Below the pieces are notes generated by a model that worked only from the letters and a program-made list of their open reading frames with translations, had not been told where the DNA came from and ran no database searches. Positions 35,701 to 43,600 of a DNA stretch of 48,862 bases are shown here, piece after piece; position 1 is the stretch's first letter, and each line of letters begins with the position of its first letter. The stretch is taken from positions 1-48,862 of the forward strand of contig DATDMG010000131.1 of the NCBI GenBank assembly GCA_036518955.1. The letters run 5' to 3'. The translations under genes and the position numbers were made by a program. Source of the DNA: DATDMG01 sp036518955 (GTDB lineage Bacteria; Actinomycetota; Actinomycetes; Actinomycetales; Kineosporiaceae).

Positions 35701-36022
35701 CGTCGTCGAGCAGCACGCCGATCCGGCGGCGCGGATACCCCGGCTCCAGCCCGAGGTACGCGGCACCGGACTTCAGCACCGCGAGCAGCGCGACGACGAG
35801 CTCGGGAGAACGGTCGAGCAGGATGCCGACGACCGCCCCCCGGCGGGCGCCGCGTCCACGCAGCCGCATCGCGAGGCGGGAGGCAGCCGCGTCGAGTTCG
35901 GCGTAGGTGAGCGCGGTGTCGCCGTGGACGACCGCGACCGCCTCCGGGGCGGCCGCGGCCCGGAGCTCGACGAGGCCGTGAACGGTGTCCGAGCCGCGCT
36001 GCTGGTCGTGGGCGCTGGTCAT
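29792..36022 (-). CDS. NRPS-A: A-T-C-A-T-C peptide synthetase
   Basis: The protein is 2076 aa. A1 (about 12-490): YTSGSTGRPKG, YGPTETT, Lys485 in HGGKVDR; eye-aligned specificity code D-A-G-F-V-G-A-L-I-K, which I cannot assign. T1: Ser542 (RLGGTSLQ). C1 (597-1030): HHLVTDG. A2 (1050-1540): YTSGSTGRPKG, YGITETT, Lys1534; code D-F-W-S-V-G-M-V-H-K, one or two changes from the threonine code DFWNIGMVHK. T2: Ser1587 (VLGGDSML). C2 (1645-2070): HHAVLDG, with FNFADFHAY further on; epimerase-type motifs are absent, so I call it a condensation-type domain. The chain starts with A, so A1 may load a starter residue. Start ATG at 36022 follows GAGAGGTGG; a strong hairpin sits directly upstream. ATGA overlap couples it to NRPS-B. 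Confidence 0.93.
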   Translation of the reverse strand: MTSAHDQQRGSDTVHGLVELRAAAAPEAVAVVHGDTALTYAELDAAASRLAMRLRGRGARRGAVVGILLDRSPELVVALLAVLKSGAAYLGLEPGYPRRRIGVLLDDAGTALVVTRTELAGRLPADDCPVVLLDEAAVSRPGRSLPPVRAADLAYVMYTSGSTGRPKGVMVEHRCVTAFLAGIGSRVGFGPGSRTLQFAGITFDATIGEIFGPLTGGGTVVLPPPGADIIGPGLARLLERERVTTAFLPPSVLAVLPDAELPDLRALVVGGEVVPSNVVERWEGGRDFHVAYGPTETTLIATTSDQRHQDQPPPIGRPLPGVEAYVLDVDLWPVVPGTVGELYLGGPTVSRGYLGQPGLTAEMFGPHPFAQRPGARLYRTGDLARVLPDGQLEFAGRTDDQVKIRGVRIEPAEVERVISALPGVRQCAVVSRGDGADARLVAFVCGTDLSAADLRRGAAAALPPTMVPAVFVPLAALPMQTHGGKVDRAVLQTLELVHRPPGASFEEPSDERERVLAAIWEDLLGVRPVGRADGFTRLGGTSLQAARVLTRIAADLGARLTLREFFAAESLADLATRIRAGAGAGRFLPEVTPSAEPPVPAPGQCRLWFVSHLNPAAATAYNVSAGLRIRGALDTAALGRALAALVGRHDALRSAFELVDGRVVVPATTGDAVPLTVVDVAGHQDDEILGEAATEAARPFDLARAPLLRATLYRRAADDNLLVVVMHHLVTDGWSQHVFDRDLALLYARECGAGPDLRPPGLRYADFARWHDALARSGALEPGLAYWSEQLSGAPDAIELPADRPRPTMQTHAGGRVVTTLTADQVAAVAALAVAENATPFAVYLAAFGALLRAVGSGEDVVVAAPTAGRPSPAAEDVVGFFTNTVLLRLRPEARRSFRSLVGDVRDRAMEAHEHQYVPLDAIVARVAPDRDLSRQPIAQVAFAYQGPFRPQAALPGLDVEPVTLDNGTAKFDLTLELDELPHGMRVTAEYSADLFDPATARRLLNWFVRLLDAAVAMPDAPLRALRFTAEADRSLILPAATVAPAACLHDLFSAQAARTPDRVAISDGRTRLTYRELDLASNRLAHLLRARGARPEALVGLCLERGADIAVAVLAVLKTGAGYLPLDPAYPPARLALTIEDSDCRVVVGHRQFAELVPGPDLVDVVEAYTTTGPDDALDSGVRPENTAYVIYTSGSTGRPKGVVVTHANVSRLFAVTADDFGFGPDDTWSLFHSFAFDFSVWELWGALLSGGRVVVVPFAVSRDAEAFWELLRKERVTVLSQTPSAFRQLAAVAADGGYPATDLRLVVFGGEALEPAALRDWLAHYGDRSPRLVNMYGITETTVHVTLRPLGVADAGTTGSPIGSPLPDLGLAVLDADLEPVPAGVKGELYVSGAGVSRGYLGRPGLTAERFLPDPFTGGRMYRTGDLAILRPDGELVFCGRADQQVQLRGFRIELGEIEAWLLAEPEVRSAAVVVRTDGNGTERLVGYVVPGPGVEPDVAGLRRRLAEKLPAHMVPAALVVLDELPLTINGKLDRGALPAPQARRPAAPMPEASVPATLCGIWAEVLGVDRVGEDDDFFVLGGDSMLAVRVVAAARAVGLSMTVADLFARPTIADVSAVLERAEDIRPHDGGAGSGEPVGGTDVYPASLLQSGIVYEYEIRDDPTLYHDLSTVRLAGPLDPAALRDALDAVSARHEMLRASFDLLSQDGPLLRVHEEAPLPLVVLQAPVGSGGDHATVVRDWWLPQWHEWFDLTRPPLARCHALDHGDGSWTLALSVHHAVLDGWSLAVFLTDVTQAYDLRLSGKPPEPDEPSRTGAYRDFVALERRTVTDPGAAEYFTAMLKGHVLVPVATARAWAASDVSADPDVDVRQALDAGLRQRVRAVAARLAVPVKSVYLAAHLRALAALGGSADVVTGLTANGRPETDGADRLIGMFVNSVPLRVDTGGAAAWSEVVAASWAAERALAPYRRFPPATLRDALGAAPFDVLFNFADFHAYDALAGLRNVSLLGFWYSDHNDIPMTVTIARRPLSPEWDLMVRVRPDVAGDGLADRMAELVLAGIRAAVADLEGRTVR

Positions 36023-36039
36023 GGGTGTGGTCCACCTCT

Positions 36040-36063
36040 CTGCGGTCCGCTCGCGGACCGCAG
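36040..36063 (-). promoter_or_regulatory. Hairpin immediately upstream of NRPS-A ribosome site
   Basis: ctgcggtccg (36040-36049) and cggaccgcag (36054-36063) form a perfect 10-bp stem with a 4-base loop. It lies in the 104-nt gap between the SARP gene and NRPS-A and abuts the AGAGGTGG ribosome site. In the transcript it could modulate ribosome access or processing; as DNA it could be an operator. No U-tract follows, so a simple terminator is less likely. Confidence 0.55.
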
Positions 36064-36126
36064 CGCCCACCTTTGCCTCGGGCTCTGGCGCGCCGCTGAC
36101 GGCTCGCTGGTACGCCCGCAACGCCG

Positions 36127-37998
36127 TCAGGCGCTGTCGGCGGAACCGCCCGCGCGGGCCGCCGGCAACCGCGTCAGGTCGCCGGAGTCGGCCGCCAGCT
36201 CGGCAGCGACCAGCCGGACCAGCGTGGACATCCGATAGCGGCCGTCCCGGCCCACCCGCAGCAGGTGGACGTCGGCGAGGGCTTCGAGGGCGGCGCGCAC
36301 GCGGGAGAGCCTGACCCCGATGTGCCCGGCGAGTGCGGGCACGCCCACACCCGCGGAGTCGACCAGCGGCACCCTGCCGAGCACCCGGAACACCTTCTGC
36401 GCGTCCGCCGACAACAGTCGGTCGTAGCCCGCCTGGATGCGGTCGCGCAGGGTCAGTCCGCCGAAGGCGAGTTCCTCAAGGCGCCGCTGATCGTCGGAGA
36501 GCTGGTCGGCCATTCCCTTCAGCGGGAGTTCCGGCCGAGCGGCCAGGCGCGCCGCCACGATCCGGATCGCGAGCGGCAGGTTCTCGCACAGGTGGACGAT
36601 CGTCCGCGCGGACATCAGCTCCGCGTCGACCCGGTGGGGCCCCGCCGTACGACGCAGCAGGTCCAGCGCCTCGTCGTCGTCCGGGACGTTCAGCGTCAGG
36701 TGAGCGGAACCGTCGATCATGGTGAGCCCGCACGTCGCGGTCACCAACGCGGCGGAGGCTCCGACCCCCGGGAGCAGAGGGCTGACGTGGCCGAGGCCGA
36801 CCGCCCCGTCCACCACGACGAGTACTCGCCGGGTCGCGAGCGCCGACCGGAAGAGCGCGGCCAACTCCTCGCCGCAGCGGGGCAGCTCGGAGACGCCCAG
36901 CATGGGAAGCCATCGCCGGAGCACCTCCGCAGGCTGCGGCGCGGCGCCGTCGTCGCCGTGCAGGTTGGCGTAGAACTGCCCGTCGGGAAAGCTCGCGGCG
37001 AGCCGGTGAGCCGCGTGGACGGCGAGCGTCGTCTTGCCGACCCCCGCCGAGCCGTTGATCATCCCGACCCGTCCGGGTCGTTCCTCGGCGAACCAGCCGC
37101 AGACCTCAGCCAGTTCGTCGCGGCGGCCCACGAATGTCGAGATGTCACGGGGCAGCTCCGCGGCCTTCCGCGGCGACAGGCCACCGGTGTACTCGGCGAT
37201 CGGCGAGGCAGCCACCGGTCCGGCGATCCAGAAGGCGTCAGCCTCCCCCGTCTTGCCGACCGGCCGCCCGGACAGGATGTCCCGCTGCAGCTGCCGTAGC
37301 TGGGGACCCGGCTCGACGCCGAGCTCCTTGCGCAGCATCGCGCGGACGCGCCCGTAGGCCGCCAGCGCGTCGGCCTGGCGCCCGGTGCCGCACAGCGCAA
37401 CCATGAGCAGCGCCCATAGCCGCTCACGGTACGGGTGGGCGGCGACCAGCGTCTCGAGTCGGGGCACCATCGTCGCCTGCCGCCCCGACGCGAGCGCCGC
37501 CTCGGCGGCATCCTCGGCCACGGCGATACGCATGTCCTCCAGGCGCTGGACGTCGGCGTGCAGCGCCGTGGCGGAGACGTCGGCGAAGGCGGGGCCCCGC
37601 CACAGGTCCAGCGCCGCCTGAAGATCGACGTACCCCTCGTGCGCCCGCCCGTCCTTGATCGCCCCGCGCCCACGAGCCGTCAGCTCCTCGAACCGGTACA
37701 GGTCGAGGGCGCCGTCCGGCAGCATGATCCGGTAGCCGAGCGGCTCGGTCACCAGCGCGCTGTCCGAGTCGAACTTCAAGAGCTGGCGCAGCCGGTAGAT
37801 GTAGGCCTGCAGGGTGTTCTTGGCCTTGCCCGGAGGGGCGTCCCCCCACAGTTGGTTCTCCAACTCGTGCACGGGCACGGTCTGGCCGGCCCGTAGCAGG
37901 AGGACCGCCAACACCGCCTTCTGCTTGTCGGCGGCGATCTCGATCAATCGGTCGCCATCCCATACCTGGAGGCAACCGAGGATCCGGAACTCCATCAT
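36127..37998 (-). CDS. SARP/AfsR-type regulator with NB-ARC ATPase domain
   Basis: The protein is about 623 aa. Residues 1-95 are an OmpR-like winged helix (MEFRILGCLQVWDGDRLIE, LLLRAGQTVPVHELENQLWG, NTLQAYIYRLRQLL). Residues 97-245 form the bacterial transcriptional activation domain (LYRFEELTARGR, LWRGPAFADV, YRERLWALLMVALCGTGRQADAL-type helix). Residues 285-560 are an NB-ARC/STAND ATPase with P-loop INGSAGVGKTTLAV (316-324) and VLVVVDGAVG as Walker B. A terminal TPR sensor array, present in AfsR, is missing. It likely activates the cluster in response to nucleotide or partner binding. AAGGAG precedes two adjacent ATGs (37998, 37995). It sits inside the biosynthetic series, 50 nt after the Hpg fusion gene. 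Confidence 0.93.
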   Translation of the reverse strand: MMEFRILGCLQVWDGDRLIEIAADKQKAVLAVLLLRAGQTVPVHELENQLWGDAPPGKAKNTLQAYIYRLRQLLKFDSDSALVTEPLGYRIMLPDGALDLYRFEELTARGRGAIKDGRAHEGYVDLQAALDLWRGPAFADVSATALHADVQRLEDMRIAVAEDAAEAALASGRQATMVPRLETLVAAHPYRERLWALLMVALCGTGRQADALAAYGRVRAMLRKELGVEPGPQLRQLQRDILSGRPVGKTGEADAFWIAGPVAASPIAEYTGGLSPRKAAELPRDISTFVGRRDELAEVCGWFAEERPGRVGMINGSAGVGKTTLAVHAAHRLAASFPDGQFYANLHGDDGAAPQPAEVLRRWLPMLGVSELPRCGEELAALFRSALATRRVLVVVDGAVGLGHVSPLLPGVGASAALVTATCGLTMIDGSAHLTLNVPDDDEALDLLRRTAGPHRVDAELMSARTIVHLCENLPLAIRIVAARLAARPELPLKGMADQLSDDQRRLEELAFGGLTLRDRIQAGYDRLLSADAQKVFRVLGRVPLVDSAGVGVPALAGHIGVRLSRVRAALEALADVHLLRVGRDGRYRMSTLVRLVAAELAADSGDLTRLPAARAGGSADSA

Positions 37999-38048
37999 GC
38001 TCCTTCGTCTCCTCCGCCCGTCCGTCGCCGTCGGCCGAGCTGGCGAGA

Positions 38049-40481
38049 TCAGGGGGCGCCGACCGTACGGGCGTAGTCGGTGATGAAGGCGGCCAGCCGC
38101 TCCACGCCCTCGACAGCCCGCTGCCGCGTGAGATAACTCCACGCCAGCCTGATGACGTTCTCGCCGCCGCCGCTCGGATGGAAATACCTCATGGGAGTCC
38201 AGATGACTCCGTACCGTTCGGCGGATACGGCCACCGCCACCTCGTCGGCGGCGAACGGCACGTTCACCCCGAGGAAGAAGCCGCCCGACGGACGATTCCA
38301 GGAGACGCCATGCGTCGCAAGCCCGCGCTCGGGGAACAGCCTGCCCAGCGTGTCCAGGACGGCGGTCAGGTTGGCGTCGTAGGCGGCGGATGCCGCCGCG
38401 TTGCGTGCCCGCAGGCGGAACTCCGACTCCAGCAGCAGCCCACCCACGACCGCCTGGCTCAGGCTCGGGGTGTTGACGGTGACCATGCTCTTGAGCTTGG
38501 AGATCTCCTCCGCCAGCCGGGTGCGCTTGCCTTCGCCGTCCACGACCTCCTGATCGGCGAGCAGGTATCCGAGGCGAGCACCGGGAAAGGCGGACTTGGC
38601 GAAGGACCCGATCTGGACGACGCAACGCGCCGGATCGAGGGCCTTCAGCGGCGGCAGCGGCTCGGCGCAGCCGATCAGTCGGTACGGGCTGTCCTCCACC
38701 AGGATGACGCCATGCTTGGCGGCCACCTCCAGCAGCGCGTAGCGTTCCTGGAGCGGCACGGTGTTCCCGGAAGGGTTGGAGTAGTCGGGAACGAGGTAGC
38801 ACGCGCGTGGCCGCTGCCCACGGGCGCGAACGTCGGCGACCGCCCGCTCGAACGCCGCCGCCGACAGCCCGTCGGGCCCCTCGGGGATCTCGGCCAGCGT
38901 GATGTCGAGCATTCGCGCCACACCGGTGATGCCGACGTAGCATGGGCTGGCCACCAACAACACGTCCAGCGGCGACGAGAACAGCGCGCGCACCGTAAGG
39001 AACATCGCCTCCTGCGCGCCGACCGTGACCACGATGTCAGCGGGATCCGCGGTGATGCCGTCGTCGGCCAGCGCCCGGGCCACCAGGTCCCGGACCTGGC
39101 CCGCGGTCGCACCGTACTGGAACAACGCGGTGCGGATCTGCACCTCTGAGCGGCCGAGACCCGCCAGGTGATCGAGGTAGCGGCGCAGCCATCGGAACAG
39201 TTGCTCGCTCTCGAAGAAGTCCTCCAGCGGCCTCCCCGGCGCGAAGGAGATCGCGTCGGGATGGCGCGTGGTGATCTCGTTGAGGAAGTTCATCGTGTCC
39301 ATCACCGGCGCGGACACGCTCGAATGCAGCCCCGCCTTGGCGAGCAGGCCATCGCCTGGGTCGGCAGGAACGACCGCCACCGGGGCAGCTGCGGCGGGCA
39401 CCTCGACGCCGAACAGCACCGAGGCGTCCACGTCAGCAGGGCTTCGCCGGCCCGTCTGCAGCAGCACGTCGGCGAACTCGTCGGCCATCACACCGAGGAC
39501 GCCGGCGGCGCCCTCCTCGCCAGCCGCGGCCAGCCCGTACAGCATCGGACGGCCCAACAGCACGGCGTTCGCGCCCTGGGCGAGGGCGACCACGACGTCC
39601 CGGCCGCGGCGCACCCCGCCGTCCAGCAGGACGGGACAGCGGCCGGCGACGGCGGCGGCCACGGCCGGCAACGCGTGAAGCGTGGCGACGGCGGCGTCCA
39701 ACTGCCGACCTCCGTGGTTGGACACGATGACGCCGTCGGCGCCGGCGTCGGCCGCACGCACCGCGTCGGCAGGCACCAGGACTCCCTTGACCAGCAGGGG
39801 CAGCGGGCTGACCGACCGTAGCCAGCCCACGACCGACCAGTCCAGCGCCGGGTCGAGTTCCGATCGCGCGTAGACGTCGTTCGAGGAGTACGCCTCGGAC
39901 GCCGGCAGGTTCACCGGCCGCACGTGGCGTGGCAGGCTGAAGCCGTTGCGGACGTCGCGCAGGCGCCGTCCCAGCCGCGGGCAGTCCACGGTGAGCACCA
40001 GCCCGGTGAAGCCCGCGGCGGCGGCGCGCCCGACCAGCTCACGGGTCAGTCCTCGGTCGCGGAAGCAGTACACCTGCAGCCACAGCGGGCTGGTGGCGAC
40101 AGCCGCCAACTCCTCGAACGTCCGGCTGGCGAACGTGCTCACCACGACCGGAACACCGAAGCGGCCGGCCGCCCGCACCGTCGCCGTTTCTCCCTCGGGA
40201 TGGACCATCGTGTGGTGAGCCATCGGAGCGACGGCGATCGGCAGCGCCCACGACCAGCCGAACAGGTCCACCGAGAGAGCGGGCGTGGCCGCCCCGGACA
40301 GCACCCGCGGCGCGAGCCGGACCGCGTCGAAGGCGGCCGTGTTGGCGGAGACGGCCCGCTCGTCGCCCGCGCCGCCGCAGATGAAGTCCCAGATCCCCGG
40401 ATCGAGTGCGGCGCGAGCCAGGTCCGCGTACTCCTCCAGCGTCGCAGGCTGCCTCCCGTCGGACCTCGGCTCAGCCCGCAT
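38049..40481 (-). CDS. Fused 4-hydroxymandelate oxidase / 4-hydroxyphenylglycine aminotransferase (HmO-HpgT)
   Basis: The protein is 810 aa. The N-terminal half (about 10-355) is an FMN-dependent alpha-hydroxyacid oxidase: ALDPGIWDFICGGAGDE, VAPMAHHTMVHPEGE, LQVYCFRDRG and the catalytic His256 in IVSNHGGRQLDAAVATL. The C-terminal half (about 390-810) is a fold-type I PLP aminotransferase: VTVGAQEAMFLTVRAL, YLVPDYSNPSGNT, and the PLP Lys629 in QIGSFAKSAFPGARLGYL. HmO oxidises 4-hydroxymandelate to 4-hydroxybenzoylformate, and HpgT transaminates it to L-Hpg, often using tyrosine as donor and so regenerating 4-hydroxyphenylpyruvate. Usually these are separate proteins. ATG at 40481 (GGGGAG 8 nt upstream) is preferred; ATG at 40529 is an alternative. 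Confidence 0.93.
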   Translation of the reverse strand: MRAEPRSDGRQPATLEEYADLARAALDPGIWDFICGGAGDERAVSANTAAFDAVRLAPRVLSGAATPALSVDLFGWSWALPIAVAPMAHHTMVHPEGETATVRAAGRFGVPVVVSTFASRTFEELAAVATSPLWLQVYCFRDRGLTRELVGRAAAAGFTGLVLTVDCPRLGRRLRDVRNGFSLPRHVRPVNLPASEAYSSNDVYARSELDPALDWSVVGWLRSVSPLPLLVKGVLVPADAVRAADAGADGVIVSNHGGRQLDAAVATLHALPAVAAAVAGRCPVLLDGGVRRGRDVVVALAQGANAVLLGRPMLYGLAAAGEEGAAGVLGVMADEFADVLLQTGRRSPADVDASVLFGVEVPAAAAPVAVVPADPGDGLLAKAGLHSSVSAPVMDTMNFLNEITTRHPDAISFAPGRPLEDFFESEQLFRWLRRYLDHLAGLGRSEVQIRTALFQYGATAGQVRDLVARALADDGITADPADIVVTVGAQEAMFLTVRALFSSPLDVLLVASPCYVGITGVARMLDITLAEIPEGPDGLSAAAFERAVADVRARGQRPRACYLVPDYSNPSGNTVPLQERYALLEVAAKHGVILVEDSPYRLIGCAEPLPPLKALDPARCVVQIGSFAKSAFPGARLGYLLADQEVVDGEGKRTRLAEEISKLKSMVTVNTPSLSQAVVGGLLLESEFRLRARNAAASAAYDANLTAVLDTLGRLFPERGLATHGVSWNRPSGGFFLGVNVPFAADEVAVAVSAERYGVIWTPMRYFHPSGGGENVIRLAWSYLTRQRAVEGVERLAAFITDYARTVGAP

Positions 40482-40567
40482 CAACGACTCCCCGGCGACT
40501 GCGCACGTCATCCATCGTTCGCCCCCCATGCGACCCGCAGAAATCCCTGGATCGGTCGAAGTAATTG

Positions 40568-40573
40568 ATCATA
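40568..40573 (-). promoter_or_regulatory. Candidate -10 element upstream of HmO-HpgT gene
   Basis: TATGAT on the minus strand stands out in an AT-rich patch of the 139-nt gap between the PKS and HmO-HpgT genes. No good -35 hexamer is found 17 bases upstream, so an internal promoter is only suggested. The overlapping TGATCA is palindromic. Confidence 0.25.
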
Positions 40574-40620
40574 AAGCTCCTGCCGGTGCACCGGACGCGT
40601 TGCCGACCCGTCCCATCCCG

Positions 40621-43600
40621 TCAGGCTTCCTCGCCCAGGCGGTTCTCGAGCTCCTCGGGCGACAACTCCGTGATCTCCGCGATGAGCTGGGCCACCAGCT
40701 CGTTGTCCCGCACGGGGTCCGTGACGTCCGCGAGATCGAGCCGTTCGGCGAGCGCTACCAGTTCACGAGGCGTGGAGGCCGAGTACAGCGCGTCGCCCGG
40801 CAGTTCGACGCCGGCCTCGGCGATCCTGGCGATGATGCGGGTCGCCAACAACGAGTGGCCGCCGATCTCGAAGAAGTCGTCGTCGAGGCCGACGTCCTCG
40901 ATCCCGAGCAACTCCCGCCAGATGCGAAGGACGGTCTCGGACAGGTCGACGTCAGGCCCCGTCGCGCCGGGCCCCCCGGGGCGCGACACCACGTGCGCCT
41001 CCTGCACGTCGTGCGCCGGCTCCGGCATGACGGTGATCGGCGGCCCGGTTCGAGTCGTCGGTTCCACCCAGTGCCGCCGTCGCCGGAACGGGTACGTCGG
41101 CAACGATACGCGCGACCACGAGCCGGTGCGCCACCGCTTCCAGTCGACCGGGGCACCGGCCTCCCACAACTGGCCGGCCACGCGGGCCAGGTAGCCGGCG
41201 TCGCGGGCACCGCGCTCGTGATCAGGGTCGGGCAGGCCGCCGATGAGCACGTGGTCGTCGCTGGTCCGGCCGACGAGCGTCCGAAGGGTCGTCCCCGGAC
41301 CGACCTCGAGAAGCACGGACGCCGGGCCCTCGAGCAGCCGCCCGACACCGTCGTGGAACCGGACCGGGGAGAGCAGGTGACGGATCCAGTACTCCGGGTC
41401 CATGGCCTCCTCGGGGCGGATCCAGTCGCCGGTCAGGTTGGACACGAACGGTACGTTCGGCGGCCGGAGGGCGACGTCGCGCAGCCTCGCGGCGAACGGC
41501 GCGGCCACGGCGTGCATCATCGGGGAGTGGAATGCGTGGGAGGTGCGCAGCCGGCGGCAGGACACCGCGGCCGTCCCCAGCCGTTCCTCCAGCGCTTCCA
41601 CCGCCGGCAGCGGGCCGGACACCACGCAGAGGGCGGGGCCGTTCACGGCCGCGATCGCGGTCTGGTCGTCGAGCAGTGACTCGACCTCGTCCGGAGGTAG
41701 GCCGACGGTGAGCATGGCGCCGGGTGGCTGATCCGCCATGAGTCGTCCCCGTACGGAGACCAGATCCAGCCCGGTGGCGAAGTCGAAGCACCCGGCGATG
41801 GTCGCCGCCACGTACTCACCGAGGCTGTGCCCGATGGCCGCCCTGGGCACGAGCCCGAGCTCCATCCACTGACGGGCGAGGGCATGTTCGACGGCGAAGA
41901 GCGCGGGCTGGGTGTAGCGGGTACACGCCAGCGTCCGCGCGTTCGGGCCAGGGTCCCCGGCGTACAACAGGCCGCGCAGGTCGAAGTCCAGACGCTCGTC
42001 CGCGGCGTCGATCCAGGCGCGGAAGGTGTCCTCGTTCTCGTACAGTTCCCTTCCCATGCCCACGCGCTGGGCGCCCTGCCCGGGGAACATGAAGACCACG
42101 CCACGATCGCGGGTGTCCGCCTTCGGCGGCCGCACGGCGGCCAGGGCCGCGACCGCGGAGCCCACGTTCGTGCACGCGACGGCGGCCCTGCGGCGCTGGG
42201 CCGTGCGGCCGAATTGCAGCGTCGCGGCGACGTCCGTCAGGCCGGCGTCCGGGTGCGCCGCCAGGTGCTCGCGGAGACGGGCTGCGAGTTCGAGCAGCGA
42301 CTCATCGTCCCGGGCGGAAAGGAGCAGCACGTCGTGCGCACGGCCCGCGCAGGAGGGTGGCGGCGAGGACGGCGGTTCCTCCAGGACCAGGTGGGCGTTC
42401 GTCCCGCCGATGCCGAAGGAGCTGACCGCGGCCCGCCGCCGGTGGCCGTCCTCCGGCCACGGCTCCGGCCGGGTGATCAGGCGGAAGCGGCTGGAGCCCA
42501 GGTCGATCTCCGGATTCGGCCGGAGGAAGTGCCGGCTGGGGGGCAGGACGCGGTGCTTGAGCGCGAGCACCGTCTTGATGAGACTCGCCACGCCGGCTGC
42601 GCCGGAGAGGTGGCCGATCTGCGCCTTCAGGGTGCCGAGTGTGCACTGCGTACCGTCGGCGCCCAGTGCTTCGGTGAGCGCCTGGAACTCGATCGGATCG
42701 CCCAGGGACGTACCCGTTCCGTGGGTCTCCACGTAGGAGATCGTGCGAGGGTCCGAGCCCGCGACGCGGTGCGCCGCACGAACCGCGGCGACCTGCCCGT
42801 CGACGCCGGGAGCGGTGAAGCTGAGACGCCGGGCGCCGTCGTTGTTCACCGCCGACCCCAGAATGACGCCGTGGATCGTGTCGTGGTCGGCGATCGCGTC
42901 CGCAAGGGGCTTGAGCACGACCACCCCCACCCCGTTACCGAAGACTGTTCCCGAGGCCGCGGCGTCGAAGGGCAGGCAGTGCCCACTCGAGGAGAACACC
43001 GAGCCGACGGCGTACCGGTAGCCCTCGTGCTGGGGCACGTGGATCGTCACACCGCCGGCCAGGGCCATCTCGCACTCGCCGGCGAGCAGCGCCTGGCAGG
43101 CCAGGTGCACCGCGACCAGCGAGGACGAGCACGAGGACTGCACGCTCACGCTCGGCCCGCGCAGGTCGAGGTGATAGGACACCCGGGCCGCCAGCATGTC
43201 CTTCTCGGTGGCCAGCAACAACTCCTGCGGGCTGGTGTTCGCCAGCGCCTCGGGGGACCGCAGCAGATGCGTGAGCAGGTACGTGTTCTGGCTGGCGCTG
43301 GCGTAGACGCCCACCGGCGCACCGCCGGTGCGCGGGGCGTACCCCGCGTCCTCCATCGCGGCCCAGGCGCACTCCAGGAAGACCCGCTGCTGGGGGTCGA
43401 GCAAGGCGGCGTCGCGCGGCGTGTACCCGAACAGCACGTTGTCGAAGTACTCGACGCCGTCGAGCACACCGTGCACGTGTCGGTAGTCGGGGTGCCGCGC
43501 CTCGTCCGGCGCCACCCCGGCGGCGATGGCGTCGTCCGCGGTGAACGACGAGATCCGCTCGCCTCCGTCGAGCACGCTCTCCCAGAACTGACCCACCGAC

